Positions 1 through 6,074 of a DNA stretch of 8,095 bases are shown here, piece by piece. The DNA is from JAQVXR01 sp050945755 (GTDB taxonomy: Bacteria; Bacillota; Dehalobacteriia; Dehalobacteriales; Dehalobacteriaceae). The notes below the pieces were generated by a model. It had not been told where the DNA came from. It saw only the letters and a list, made by a program, of their open reading frames with translations, and did no database searches. Positions within the stretch are counted from its first letter, which is position 1. Each line of letters starts with the position of its first letter. Both the position numbers and the translations under genes were made by a program. Location: NCBI GenBank assembly GCA_050945755.1, contig JBMNTN010000075.1:1-8095 (forward strand), written 5' to 3'.

Positions 1-154
1 AAATCTCTGCATATATAGTCTCATTTGCTTCTAATTTGCCTTTGATATCAATAATTTGTGGGTTCCACTTATAATAAGATGCTACATCAGTAATAGCCTT
101 CCATACATCTTCCACTTCAGCATTTATAATAATACTTGTTTCAATTTTCTTCAC
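1..154 (-). CDS. SRPBCC (START/polyketide-cyclase fold) family protein, 5' part only
   Basis: The minus strand encodes about 51 residues before the window edge cuts the gene. The N-terminus starts MKKIETSIIINAEVEDVWKA and continues with a D-V-A-S-Y-Y-K-W-N-P stretch. This is the usual opening of SRPBCC/AHSA1-type proteins: a first beta strand, then the 'VW..ltd...Y.kWNP' helix that lines the ligand pocket. These are small cytoplasmic proteins that bind hydrophobic ligands, and the sequence does not reveal a substrate. I prefer the GTG at 154 because AGGAG lies 9 nt upstream. An in-frame ATG at 163 sits directly on that AGGAG, too close for normal spacing. The gene starts just downstream of the remnant ending at 170. 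Family assignment is fairly confident; specific function is unknown. Confidence 0.75.
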   Translation of the reverse strand, partial: MKKIETSIIINAEVEDVWKAITDVASYYKWNPQIIDIKGKLEANETIYAEI

Positions 155-169
155 TTTACTCATCTCCTA

Positions 170-367
170 TTAAATATTGATTACTTTTTGTATAAACTCA
201 GGAAAATCAGAACCATATCTCTCCTTCTGAAGCATCTCCGGCAGCAACGGTTGAAAAAAGCCCAAACGGGAGGGTTGCCAAGGGGACGGGGTATCGGTTT
301 GCCCTGGCAACACTTCTTCCACGATATTACAATTCAATATCTTCTTCGGTAAATACACTGCTTTCAT
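170..367 (-). pseudogene. Chimeric ORF: REP-derived N-terminus joined to the C-terminal end of an unrecognised gene
   Basis: A 65-codon open frame whose middle (QTDTPSPWQPS) is simply the translated REP-type repeat at 273-334. Only the last 30 or so residues, ending L-L-P-E-M-L-Q-K-E-R-Y-G-S-D-F-P-E-F-I-Q-K-V, look like real protein. They probably belong to a gene that once sat just upstream of the SRPBCC gene and lost its 5' part at the repeat boundary. I do not recognise the family. The upstream part of the frame overlaps another open frame (327-509) and has no convincing ribosome binding site, so I treat the whole as a broken gene rather than an expressed protein. Confidence 0.45.
273..334. 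repeat. REP-type palindromic element, copy 1 (compact form)
   Basis: The plus strand carries GTTGCCAAGGG (274-284) and CCCTGGCAAC (302-311). They form an imperfect hairpin with one unpaired A around an ACGGGG-containing loop. The segment 296-334 (GGTTTGCCCTGGCAACACTT and on to ATTACAATT) matches 7717-7755 with one mismatch over 39 bases. The core CCAAGGGGACGGGG recurs at 7633-7646, and inverted with one change at 7947-7960. GC-rich palindromic units of this kind in low-GC clostridial genomes resemble REPs mobilised by IS200-like (RAYT) transposases, but no such transposase is present here. The exact mobile unit cannot be delimited from this window alone. Confidence 0.7.
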
Positions 368-736
368 TAGGCATCTCGGTTAATAAACCGCATATGATCT
401 CCGAAAATTCTGTCTTAGTTTTTGAATACGAAATATGAAAAAAATCTTTCTTCCTTTGCAACAACATTTTATATGCTACAATTTTAATAATTACTAAAGA
501 TTTATACAATGCCTTGATCCATAATTGTTTGACTGTTTTCTGTAAGCCCTTATTCCGATTCCAACAGCTATGTATAGAATGGAAGTAATCATTCCATTGA
601 TTGGTGAAATAAGAATTTCTTTACCGGCTGCGATGCTGATATAACCTATAGCAGCGCACTATATTTACCTCAATATTTCTTTTTATTATTCCTTACCAAT
701 GCCAGGCTTCTGACAAGTCATAAATGTAATTACTTC
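335..736. other. No intact gene; possible minus-strand gene remnants downstream of hydF
   Basis: Two minus-strand open stretches look protein-like but lack proper starts. One (658-494, 54 codons) opens straight after a stop and reads Y-I-S-I-A-A-G-K-E-I-L-I-S-P-I-N-G, then a hydrophobic M-I-T-S-I-L-Y-I-A-V-G-I segment, as in the end of a small membrane protein. The other (509-327) begins only with TTG and ends S-S-V-F-T-E-E-D-I-E-L, stopping exactly where the repeat begins. Neither family is recognised. I see no clear hairpin plus T-run terminator after the hydF stop codon, so the operon's 3' end is not defined by sequence. Confidence 0.35.
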
Positions 737-1933
737 TCAATTTCCGTCGATATGCGGGAACATGGCAATGCTTCTCTCTAAGATTCCCTGCATATATGAA
801 ATCAGAATACCATAATTGGTTATCGGCACATGCTGGTCCAGAGCACATTTTTGACGGTATTTCATCTCTCTTTCGTTGAGCATGCAGCCTCCGCAGTGCA
901 GAATAAGCTTATATTCTGACAGATCATCAGGGAATTCCGTACCTGATGTAAATTTAAAATTCAGCTGCTTATGGGTATAATCTTTTATCCAGCGCGGCAG
1001 CTTTACCGTGCCTATGTCGTCGCACTGCCTGTGATGCGTGCACCCTTCCGAAATGAGAACAGTATCACCATCCTGCAGGGATTCCAGCGCTCTTGCACCT
1101 TTTACGGCAATTTCAAGGTTACCTTTGTATCTAGCAAATAGAATGGAAAACGAAGTGAAAAAAATATCCTGCGGCGTATCAGCCGACACCTTTGCAAACA
1201 CCTGACTGTCCGTAATGACAAGTTTTGGCTTTTTACCAAGGTTTTCAAGTGTTTCGCTCAATTCAGACTCTTTCACTACAATGGCAACAGCATCAGCATC
1301 CAGAATATCGCGGATAGTCTGCTGCTGGGGCAGTATCAGCCGCCCCTTTGGAGCAGCCTTGTCAATCGGTGTAACAAGCACAACAAAATCCGATGGGTTA
1401 ATAAGGTCACCCACTATTTTCCGTTTGGGCTCCTCCGTGACAGCCAAAGCTGCAATTCTTTCCTTCAGTGCTTCAATGTTATGCCCTGTTTTTGCGCTGA
1501 CAAGAATTGCGTTATCGGTTTCAGGCGGTTCTTGTTCCAGCATATCCGCTTTATTGTAAGCAATGATATAATTGATCTTCTTTTCAATTAACAGTGCAAT
1601 CAGTTCTTCATCTTCTTTTGTTTTACCACAAATAGAATCGATTACCAGGACGGCAACATCGGTTTTGTTAAGCACCTGGCGGCTTTTTCTTACACGCAGT
1701 TCTCCTAAAGCTCCTTCATCATCAATTCCAGGTGTATCGATGATCATAACGGGGCCAAGAGGAAGCAGTTCCATGGATTTGTATACCGGGTCGGTAGTTG
1801 TACCTTTTACATCGGAAACAACAGCAAGATCCTGACCCGTAACGGCATTTACAAGGCTTGATTTACCTGAGTTTCTCTTCCCGAAAAATCCTATGTGAAT
1901 CCGATTTGCTGACGGTGTCTCATTTAGGCCCAT
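737..1933 (-). CDS. hydF: [FeFe]-hydrogenase H-cluster maturation GTPase HydF
   Basis: This 398-residue protein is the scaffold on which the [2Fe] subcluster is completed before transfer to apo-HydA. The N-terminal GTPase domain shows the P-loop G-K-R-N-S-G-K-S (18-25), a T-T-T switch I (45-47), DTPG (66-69), NKAD (127-130) and SAK (146-148). A dimerisation domain follows. The C-terminal cluster-binding domain has C298-x-H300 and H346-C347-x2-C350, the expected CxH...HCxxC iron-sulfur site, with all ligands present. Length is normal for the family. The ATG has GGGGGAG 5 nt upstream and lies 12 nt after the hydG stop, so the two genes are almost certainly co-transcribed. It is the last recognisable gene of the operon. 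Codon use and motifs give no sign of decay. Confidence 0.97.
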   Translation of the reverse strand: MGLNETPSANRIHIGFFGKRNSGKSSLVNAVTGQDLAVVSDVKGTTTDPVYKSMELLPLGPVMIIDTPGIDDEGALGELRVRKSRQVLNKTDVAVLVIDSICGKTKEDEELIALLIEKKINYIIAYNKADMLEQEPPETDNAILVSAKTGHNIEALKERIAALAVTEEPKRKIVGDLINPSDFVVLVTPIDKAAPKGRLILPQQQTIRDILDADAVAIVVKESELSETLENLGKKPKLVITDSQVFAKVSADTPQDIFFTSFSILFARYKGNLEIAVKGARALESLQDGDTVLISEGCTHHRQCDDIGTVKLPRWIKDYTHKQLNFKFTSGTEFPDDLSEYKLILHCGGCMLNEREMKYRQKCALDQHVPITNYGILISYMQGILERSIAMFPHIDGN

Positions 1934-1945
1934 GCAATCTCCCCC

Positions 1946-3364
1946 TTAAAACCTGAAATCACGGATTCCGTTACTGATTTTTACCAGGTTTTCTTCTACA
2001 ATCTTTTTGACCTTATCATTTGGAATATTTGCTAACTCTTTTTGGATAAGCGCCTCGCCAACCGTCTTTGTTCCTGGCGTGGCATAATCTTCCAAATACT
2101 CCTTCAGTGTCATGATAGCATTTGGGTGGCAGCAGTTCTGAATCTGCCCGCTCTTACAGAGACTCATAAATCTGTCGCCGGTCCTGCCTTCCCTATAGCA
2201 GGCAGTACAAAAGCTGGGGACATAGCCAAGCTCCATCAGCCATTTAATAACTTCATCAAGAGTTCTTGTGTCATTTACATCAAATTGTGTGGAATTTTCA
2301 TCTTCCGGTTCGGGCTTACAATACCCCCCGACACTTGTCTTGGAACCGCCGCTGATTTGGGAAACACCCAGATGAAGTACGCGTTCCCTAGTTGCCTTGC
2401 TTTCCCTGGTAGATACGATCATCCCCGTATATGGCACAGATATCCGAATACATGCTACAATTTTTGCGAATGTATCATCATCTATTCCATTGTCAAATAC
2501 CGACGGATCAATGTCATCAGCGGGACAGATTCTCGGCACGCTTATCGTATGCGGGCCAACGTTGAATACCGCTTCAAGGTGCTCTGCATGCATCAGCAAA
2601 GCTGCAAATTCATAGCGGTACATTTCAAGTCCAAACAATACTCCCAGGCCGACATCATCTATGCCGCCAAGCATGGCTCTGTCCATTGCTTCGGTGTGAT
2701 AGGCATAATTATGCTTTGGACCGGTCGGATGTAATTTTTCATAGCTTTCCTTATGGTAAGTCTCCTGGAAGAGTATATAAGTACCTATACCTGCATCTTT
2801 AAGTTTTTTATAATTTTCAACCGTGGTTGCCGCAATATTGACATTAACACGGCGGATTGCACCGTTTTTATGCTTGATATTGTAAATTGTATCAATACAC
2901 TCAAGTATATACTCAATAGGATTGTTTACAGGGTCTTCTCCGGATTCTATTGCAAGGCGCTTATGGCCCATATCCTGAAGTGCGATAACTTCCCGGCGAA
3001 TATCCTCCTGTGTCATTTTCTTTCTGGTAATGTGTTGGTTCTTCTTATGATACGGACAGTAAACACAGCCATTTATACAATAGTTGGACAGGTATAAAGG
3101 TGCAAACAACACGATACGGTTGCCATAAAAATCTTTTTTGATTTGCTCAGCAAGTGCATAGATCTCCTCATTTTTTTCGGGAATCTCACAAGCAAGCAAA
3201 ACCGAAGCCTCCCTATGAGAAAGTCCTTTGCGGAGCTTCGCCTTTTCAATGATCTCGTCAATAAGCCCAGCATTATTTTTGTTCTTTTCCGCATATTCAA
3301 ACGTTTCAAGAACTTCCTCGTGTGCAATAAACTCTTCTGCTTTTGATGATTTTGGATTATACAT
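1946..3364 (-). CDS. hydG: [FeFe]-hydrogenase maturase HydG, radical SAM tyrosine lyase
   Basis: A cytoplasmic radical-SAM enzyme of 472 residues. It cleaves tyrosine to p-cresol and dehydroglycine and converts the latter to the CO and cyanide ligands of the H-cluster, assembling an Fe(CO)2(CN) synthon. The N-terminal SAM cluster motif is C96-x3-C100-x2-C103 (Y-C-I-N-G-C-V-Y-C-P-Y-H). The auxiliary cluster motif, which separates HydG from ThiH, is intact as C386-x2-C389-x22-C412. The substrate-domain sequences E-S-G-E-D-P (140-145) and F-Q-E-T-Y-H (199-204) are also typical. The ATG has AAAGGAG 7 nt upstream. It follows hydE after a 58-nt gap that shows no hairpin and is 12 nt from hydF. Complete and apparently functional. 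Confidence 0.97.
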   Translation of the reverse strand: MYNPKSSKAEEFIAHEEVLETFEYAEKNKNNAGLIDEIIEKAKLRKGLSHREASVLLACEIPEKNEEIYALAEQIKKDFYGNRIVLFAPLYLSNYCINGCVYCPYHKKNQHITRKKMTQEDIRREVIALQDMGHKRLAIESGEDPVNNPIEYILECIDTIYNIKHKNGAIRRVNVNIAATTVENYKKLKDAGIGTYILFQETYHKESYEKLHPTGPKHNYAYHTEAMDRAMLGGIDDVGLGVLFGLEMYRYEFAALLMHAEHLEAVFNVGPHTISVPRICPADDIDPSVFDNGIDDDTFAKIVACIRISVPYTGMIVSTRESKATRERVLHLGVSQISGGSKTSVGGYCKPEPEDENSTQFDVNDTRTLDEVIKWLMELGYVPSFCTACYREGRTGDRFMSLCKSGQIQNCCHPNAIMTLKEYLEDYATPGTKTVGEALIQKELANIPNDKVKKIVEENLVKISNGIRDFRF

Positions 3365-3423
3365 AATGATACTCCTTTCTTATTCGGGTCAGAAACATCT
3401 TCCCCTTCAGCAATGGAATCCTT

Positions 3424-4467
3424 TTAAAGAATAGATTTATGATCTCCTCGGGAGGTAGTTACATGATAACCGATACTTTCCATTCGTTTTTGCATACAGT
3501 ATCGGCATTCTGCAGCTTCATCCCCCGTGCAGATTTTGTTGTCATAGAGCAAATATTTTTGTCTTACACTTTTGGGTGAAAGATTGGGCATAACTACATT
3601 TGCTCCGGCAAGAATACCAAGTTCCCTGCCTTGGGAATGAATTGTCCCAAGTGCAGTAGTAGCGGGGAGCAGAACCGGTGGAAGCATCAAACGGATAATA
3701 CCGATTAAAAATAATGTCAGTTCAAGTGTTCCCGCTTCCTTATCTGCAAACGGTGTTTCGTGATGTGGTATAAATGGACCGATGCCCACCATGTGGGGAT
3801 TTAGTTCCTTAATAAACAATAAATCCTCAACAAGGCAATCAGTGGTTTGAAACGGAGAGCCCACCATGAATCCGCAACCGACCTGATACCCGATATCTTT
3901 CAGGTTATATAGGCACTTCTTTCTATTATCAAGCGACAGCGTTTTGGGATGCAGCCTTCCGTAATGCTCGGCATTTGCCGTTTCATGGCGCAGCAGATAT
4001 CGATCTGCACCGGCATCAAAAAACGCTTTATAGCTTTCATAGCTTTTTTCACCTATAGAAAGTGTAACAGCACAGTCTGGGTAAATAGTTTTGATGGAAC
4101 GGATGATATCAATTATTTTTTCATCCGTAAAATACCCGTCTTCACCGCCTTGGAGCACAAAAGTACGAAAGCCAAGGTCATATCCGGCCGCACAGCACTC
4201 AAGGATCTGCTCCTTTGTCAAACGATACCGTTCCGCTCTGCAGTTGCTTTTTCGGATACCGCAATAATAGCAATCATTTCGGCAATAGTTGGTAAACTCG
4301 ATAAGCCCCCGTATATACACATCATACCCATAGTTATCGACTTGGACGGCTCTTGCTTTTTCAGAAAGATATTCCGCGAGTTCAGGATTCCGGTTATCAA
4401 TCAGTTCTTTGTATTCTGCCGGTGAAAGAGCATTTGTTTTATAAAGTTTATCAATGAGCTGCTTCAT
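3424..4467 (-). CDS. hydE: [FeFe]-hydrogenase maturase HydE, radical SAM enzyme
   Basis: A radical-SAM protein of 347 residues that works with HydG and HydF in making the azadithiolate-bridged diiron precursor. The SAM cluster motif is C62-x3-C66-x2-C69 (N-Y-C-R-N-D-C-Y-Y-C-G). It is followed by V-L-Q-G-G-E-D-G, F-M-V-G-S-P-F-Q-T and G-I-G-P-F-I-P-H-H-E-T-P, all HydE hallmarks. The accessory cluster C313-x7-C321-x2-C324 is also present; this site is optional in the family. An in-frame ATG at 4479 would add four residues. I choose the ATG at 4467 because GAGGGA stands about 5 nt before it. The start overlaps the last codons of the regulator gene by 17 nt, implying translational coupling. Complete and typical in length. 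Confidence 0.96.
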   Translation of the reverse strand: MKQLIDKLYKTNALSPAEYKELIDNRNPELAEYLSEKARAVQVDNYGYDVYIRGLIEFTNYCRNDCYYCGIRKSNCRAERYRLTKEQILECCAAGYDLGFRTFVLQGGEDGYFTDEKIIDIIRSIKTIYPDCAVTLSIGEKSYESYKAFFDAGADRYLLRHETANAEHYGRLHPKTLSLDNRKKCLYNLKDIGYQVGCGFMVGSPFQTTDCLVEDLLFIKELNPHMVGIGPFIPHHETPFADKEAGTLELTLFLIGIIRLMLPPVLLPATTALGTIHSQGRELGILAGANVVMPNLSPKSVRQKYLLYDNKICTGDEAAECRYCMQKRMESIGYHVTTSRGDHKSIL

Positions 4468-4738
4468 CAGATCCCTCATTTTTCGGCTTACCGGTTATTT
4501 TTGAATATACTGCTTTTGTGCTGACCCCAGGCAGCCTTCCGAGCTTCCCCGAAAGTGCACTGATTATGTCCTGAGGCGCATCAACCGCAATACTAATTAT
4601 ACTGATACCTTTTTCGCGGTAAGGCAAACCCATTCTACCGATAATGTAATTTCTATAGCTATGCAAGATGTTATTGAGCTTTTCAACCGAATTACCGTCT
4701 TCAACAATAATTCCGATAATAGCGACTCTTGTTTCCAT
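4451..4738 (-). CDS. TM1266-family iron-only hydrogenase system regulator
   Basis: A 95-residue protein opening METRVAIIGIIVEDGNSVEK and continuing L-N-N-I-L-H-S-Y, I-I-G-R-M-G-L-P-Y, then I-S-I-I-S-I-A-V-D-A. This is the ferredoxin-like (ACT/NikR-C-like) small protein known as the putative iron-only hydrogenase system regulator, found beside hyd maturases. Its regulatory role is inferred from gene context in the family and the ligand is not known. GGGGGTG lies 8 nt before the ATG. The ATG follows directly on the TAA of the 46-codon ORF upstream, and the 3' end overlaps hydE. It has no obvious DNA-binding domain, so direct repressor action should not be assumed. Confidence 0.88.
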   Translation of the reverse strand: METRVAIIGIIVEDGNSVEKLNNILHSYRNYIIGRMGLPYREKGISIISIAVDAPQDIISALSGKLGRLPGVSTKAVYSKITGKPKNEGSDEAAH

Positions 4739-4879
4739 TTACAAAACACCCCCAAGAAATAAAAATGCGCCTTTAAAAGGCGCAGAAATTTCAAGAGCAA
4801 ATATAAAAATTGCCTGTGCCTTTCGCTTAATAACTTCGTATTCAGCGTCAGATGCAATTTGTTGTTTCCGCTTTGTCAT
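4739..4879 (-). CDS. 46-residue leader-like or small hydrophobic protein at the head of the hyd operon
   Basis: An ATG-started ORF beginning MTKRKQQIASDAEYEVIKRK and ending in a hydrophobic tail (A-I-F-I-F-A-L, then F-L-F-L-G-G-V-L). Its TAA is immediately adjacent to the regulator's ATG with no gap. An in-frame stop lies 27 nt upstream of the ATG, so it is not the end of a longer gene. The ribosome binding site is poor. Codons 32-38 coincide with an intrinsic-terminator-like palindrome at 4766-4784, so the frame could be a leader peptide for attenuation instead of a working protein. The basic N-terminus and apolar C-terminus would also suit a small membrane-associated protein. The family is not recognised. 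Confidence 0.45.
   Translation of the reverse strand: MTKRKQQIASDAEYEVIKRKAQAIFIFALEISAPFKGAFLFLGGVL
4757..4784 (-). terminator. Intrinsic-terminator-like hairpin upstream of the maturation genes (possible attenuator)
   Basis: On the minus strand TGCGCCTTTTAAAGGCGCA is a perfect palindrome (4784-4766) giving an 8-bp GC-rich stem with a TTA loop. It is followed at once by TTTTTATTT, the form of a rho-independent terminator. It lies 27 nt before the regulator ATG, inside the 46-codon ORF and downstream of the likely promoter. It could end a short leader transcript unless translation or another factor prevents folding. Regulation is inference; the hairpin and T-run are directly visible. Confidence 0.55.
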
Positions 4880-4902
4880 AAGATTTATCTTTTGACTTAG
4901 CA

Positions 4903-4936
4903 ATTATACTTTATTGCTTTTTTACCCGTCTGTCAA
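4903..4936 (-). promoter_or_regulatory. Putative sigma-A promoter of the hyd maturation operon
   Basis: The minus strand has TTGACA at 4936-4931 and TAAAGT at 4913-4908 with a 17-nt spacer. A perfect TATAAT follows directly at 4908-4903 but would be 22 nt from the TTGACA. Either hexamer could serve as the -10. It lies about 25-30 nt before the ATG of the leader-like ORF and drives toward the regulator and hydEGF. Confidence 0.5.
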
Positions 4937-5012
4937 TGTGACTATCTAAAATTCTTCAACCCGACTTGTTCCTTCTCAATCAGCGTAAGCGCAATCTTCA
5001 TAGCTCTTTTGT

Positions 5013-5336
5013 TTATATAAGGCTTTCCAGATATTCTACAATATCCCTGGCTTTTGGCGGACAGCCTTTAACACATTTATCAAATCCTGAAGTACATGCA
5101 CCGATCCCTAACCCATCATACTGTTTATTTTTGAAATTCTCAATGAGCCCTGCCACTATTTCGGACGAGGTTGTTGCACCTGAGCTCGAAGGTTTTGCTA
5201 CAACGAGATTTGGTTTAATTCCAATAAGTGCGTTTTTATCTATTTCTTCTTCAGGTTTTATGACTTCAAGTAACTCTTTTACCATTTGCTTAGGATTATC
5301 TCCATAAATAATGCGTATCCCATTTTTACCAATCAT
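5013..5336 (-). pseudogene. DUF362-family iron-sulfur protein with an in-frame internal deletion
   Basis: The first 70 or so residues (G-D-N-P-K-Q-M-V-K-E-L-L, then I-G-I-K-P-N-L-V-V-A-K-P, S-G-A-T-T-S, E-I-V-A-G-L-I-E) match the start of DUF362 proteins. The last 35 (I-G-A-C-T-S-G-F, V-K-G-C-P-P-K-A-R-D-I-V) match their C-terminal end. The large central section, roughly 250 residues in the family as I know it, is absent, and the frame is kept across the join near residues 70-75. The ATG at 5336 is chosen because AAGGAG lies 9 nt upstream; an ATG at 5357 lies upstream of that site. It could be a deleted remnant or a small two-part protein. Nothing suggests it can do the full-length protein's job. 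Confidence 0.6.
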
Positions 5337-5357
5337 GTATATCAACTCCTTATACAA

Positions 5358-5459
5358 TCATACCCCTACACCTCTAAAAAACTTTCTCCGCAGACTTCTA
5401 TGCTCGTCATCCAACGCTGCAGCAAGTTGATTGATAGTATTTATAATATTACCTACCAT
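5358..5459 (-). CDS. 33-residue ORF with twin-arginine-like end
   Basis: The ORF starts MVGNIINTINQLAAALDDEH and ends L-R-R-K-F-F-R-G-V-G-V. A good ribosome binding site (AAGGGG, then a short spacer) precedes the ATG. It stops 21 nt before the preferred DUF362 start, so the two could be one transcript. The R-R-K-F-F-R-G-V-G-V end looks like the n-region of a Tat signal peptide cut just where the hydrophobic stretch should begin, which would fit a truncated gene. The rest could be an amphipathic helix. The family is not recognised and expression is not shown. Confidence 0.35.
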   Translation of the reverse strand: MVGNIINTINQLAAALDDEHRSLRRKFFRGVGV

Positions 5460-5477
5460 ACAAGTACACCCCTTTTA

Positions 5478-5508
5478 CCAATTAACCGCTTTAAATTGCT
5501 AGGTCAAC
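5478..5508 (-). promoter_or_regulatory. Weak putative promoter upstream of the 33-codon ORF and DUF362 remnant
   Basis: On the minus strand TTGACC and TAATTG are separated by 17 nt, in the 5478-5508 area just before the AAGGGG ribosome binding site of the 33-codon ORF. The -35 is good and the -10 poor. The start of transcription would fall very close to the ribosome binding site, so support is weak. Confidence 0.25.
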
Positions 5509-5712
5509 TTTTTCTATAGCATAACACAATAGAAATAGAAACCAGGGAGGTAAATCCCTGGCTATCCTTGGCGGAACTCTCTCGGCTGATCAGGTTGCTC
5601 TTCAGCATTGCCCTATCCTTCCGAATCGAAAGCATTGATCCATCCAAGGATATTTCAATGCGTGAGGTATATGGCCTAGATAAATAATTAGTGAATAACT
5701 AACAACTAAAGG

Positions 5713-5761
5713 GTGGCTCAGTATTTCCAGACAAGTGGCTCATGCCACACCGGAATATTCA
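5713..5761 (+). mobile_element. Remnant resembling an IS21-family element end
   Basis: GTGGCTCA occurs twice in direct orientation, at 5713-5720 and 5735-5742. CCGGAATATTCA follows at 5750-5761, and a degraded version (CCGGAAC...GGCTCAA) lies at 5883-5900. Repeated GTGGCTCA and CCGGAAT blocks are, from memory, typical of the terminal repeat arrays of IS21-family (istA/istB) elements. No istA or istB coding sequence is visible, so this would be a relic of a single end. Confidence 0.4.
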
Positions 5762-6074
5762 CGAATAACAACCCGATTTCAAGCCCTTAGTTTTTGCCCC
5801 CGAAAAAGCAGGAATGGCTTATCTACTGGGTCTTTCAAGCTCTCACTTTTTCTGCTCGTAACATCAATACGACAATCTCAAACCGGAACGATAGGCTCAA
5901 CTTGACGTCTGGTCTGTATTTTTCGTTTTTTCTGTCCAAGGAAATAGGTTAATAGTAGATTTTATGGGTACTCTCTGTTCAAGGGAACAGTTCAACAATT
6001 TTTGTCCGTTCACGGTAACAAGTCGATATTAGGGTTCTATATAATGTAATCTATGCTAACAAACAAAAAGTACA

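Larger units (their letters stand above)
5460..6074. other. Gene-free stretch with inverted repeats and IS-end-like motifs
   Basis: About 600 bases without a convincing gene on either strand. It holds a 7-bp hairpin (CCAGGGA at 5542-5548, TCCCTGG at 5555-5561) and a 9-bp inverted repeat TATCCTTGG/CCAAGGATA (5563-5571 and 5644-5652). A plus-strand open frame of about 45 codons ends at about 5690 (I-E-S-I-D-P-S-K-D-I-S-M-R-E-V-Y-G-L-D-K). IS21-like end repeats follow at 5713-5761, and a small hairpin CTGTTC...GAACAG lies near 5979-5992. The open frame is unrecognised and may be the tail of a lost transposon gene. There is no clear terminator after the DUF4268 gene. Confidence 0.4.

Noticed and set aside
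2042..2734. A 230-codon open frame on the plus strand
   Set aside because: It lies wholly antisense to hydG, whose motifs are complete. Its translation shows no family features.
3949..4425. A 158-codon plus-strand open frame
   Set aside because: Antisense to hydE with no ribosome binding site or recognisable motif; a shadow of conserved coding.
4468..4479. Upstream ATG for HydE at 4479
   Set aside because: The GAGGGA ribosome binding site lies after it and is correctly spaced for the ATG at 4467. Family length also suits the shorter form.
4597..4857. An 86-codon minus-strand frame overlapping the regulator
   Set aside because: It overlaps the well-supported regulator gene and the 46-codon leader ORF in another frame and has no family signature.
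4966..5024. A tiny minus-strand ORF starting M-K-I-A-L-T-L-I-E-K after the DUF362 stop
   Set aside because: Only about 19 codons, no convincing ribosome binding site or homology; could be a fragment but not supportable.
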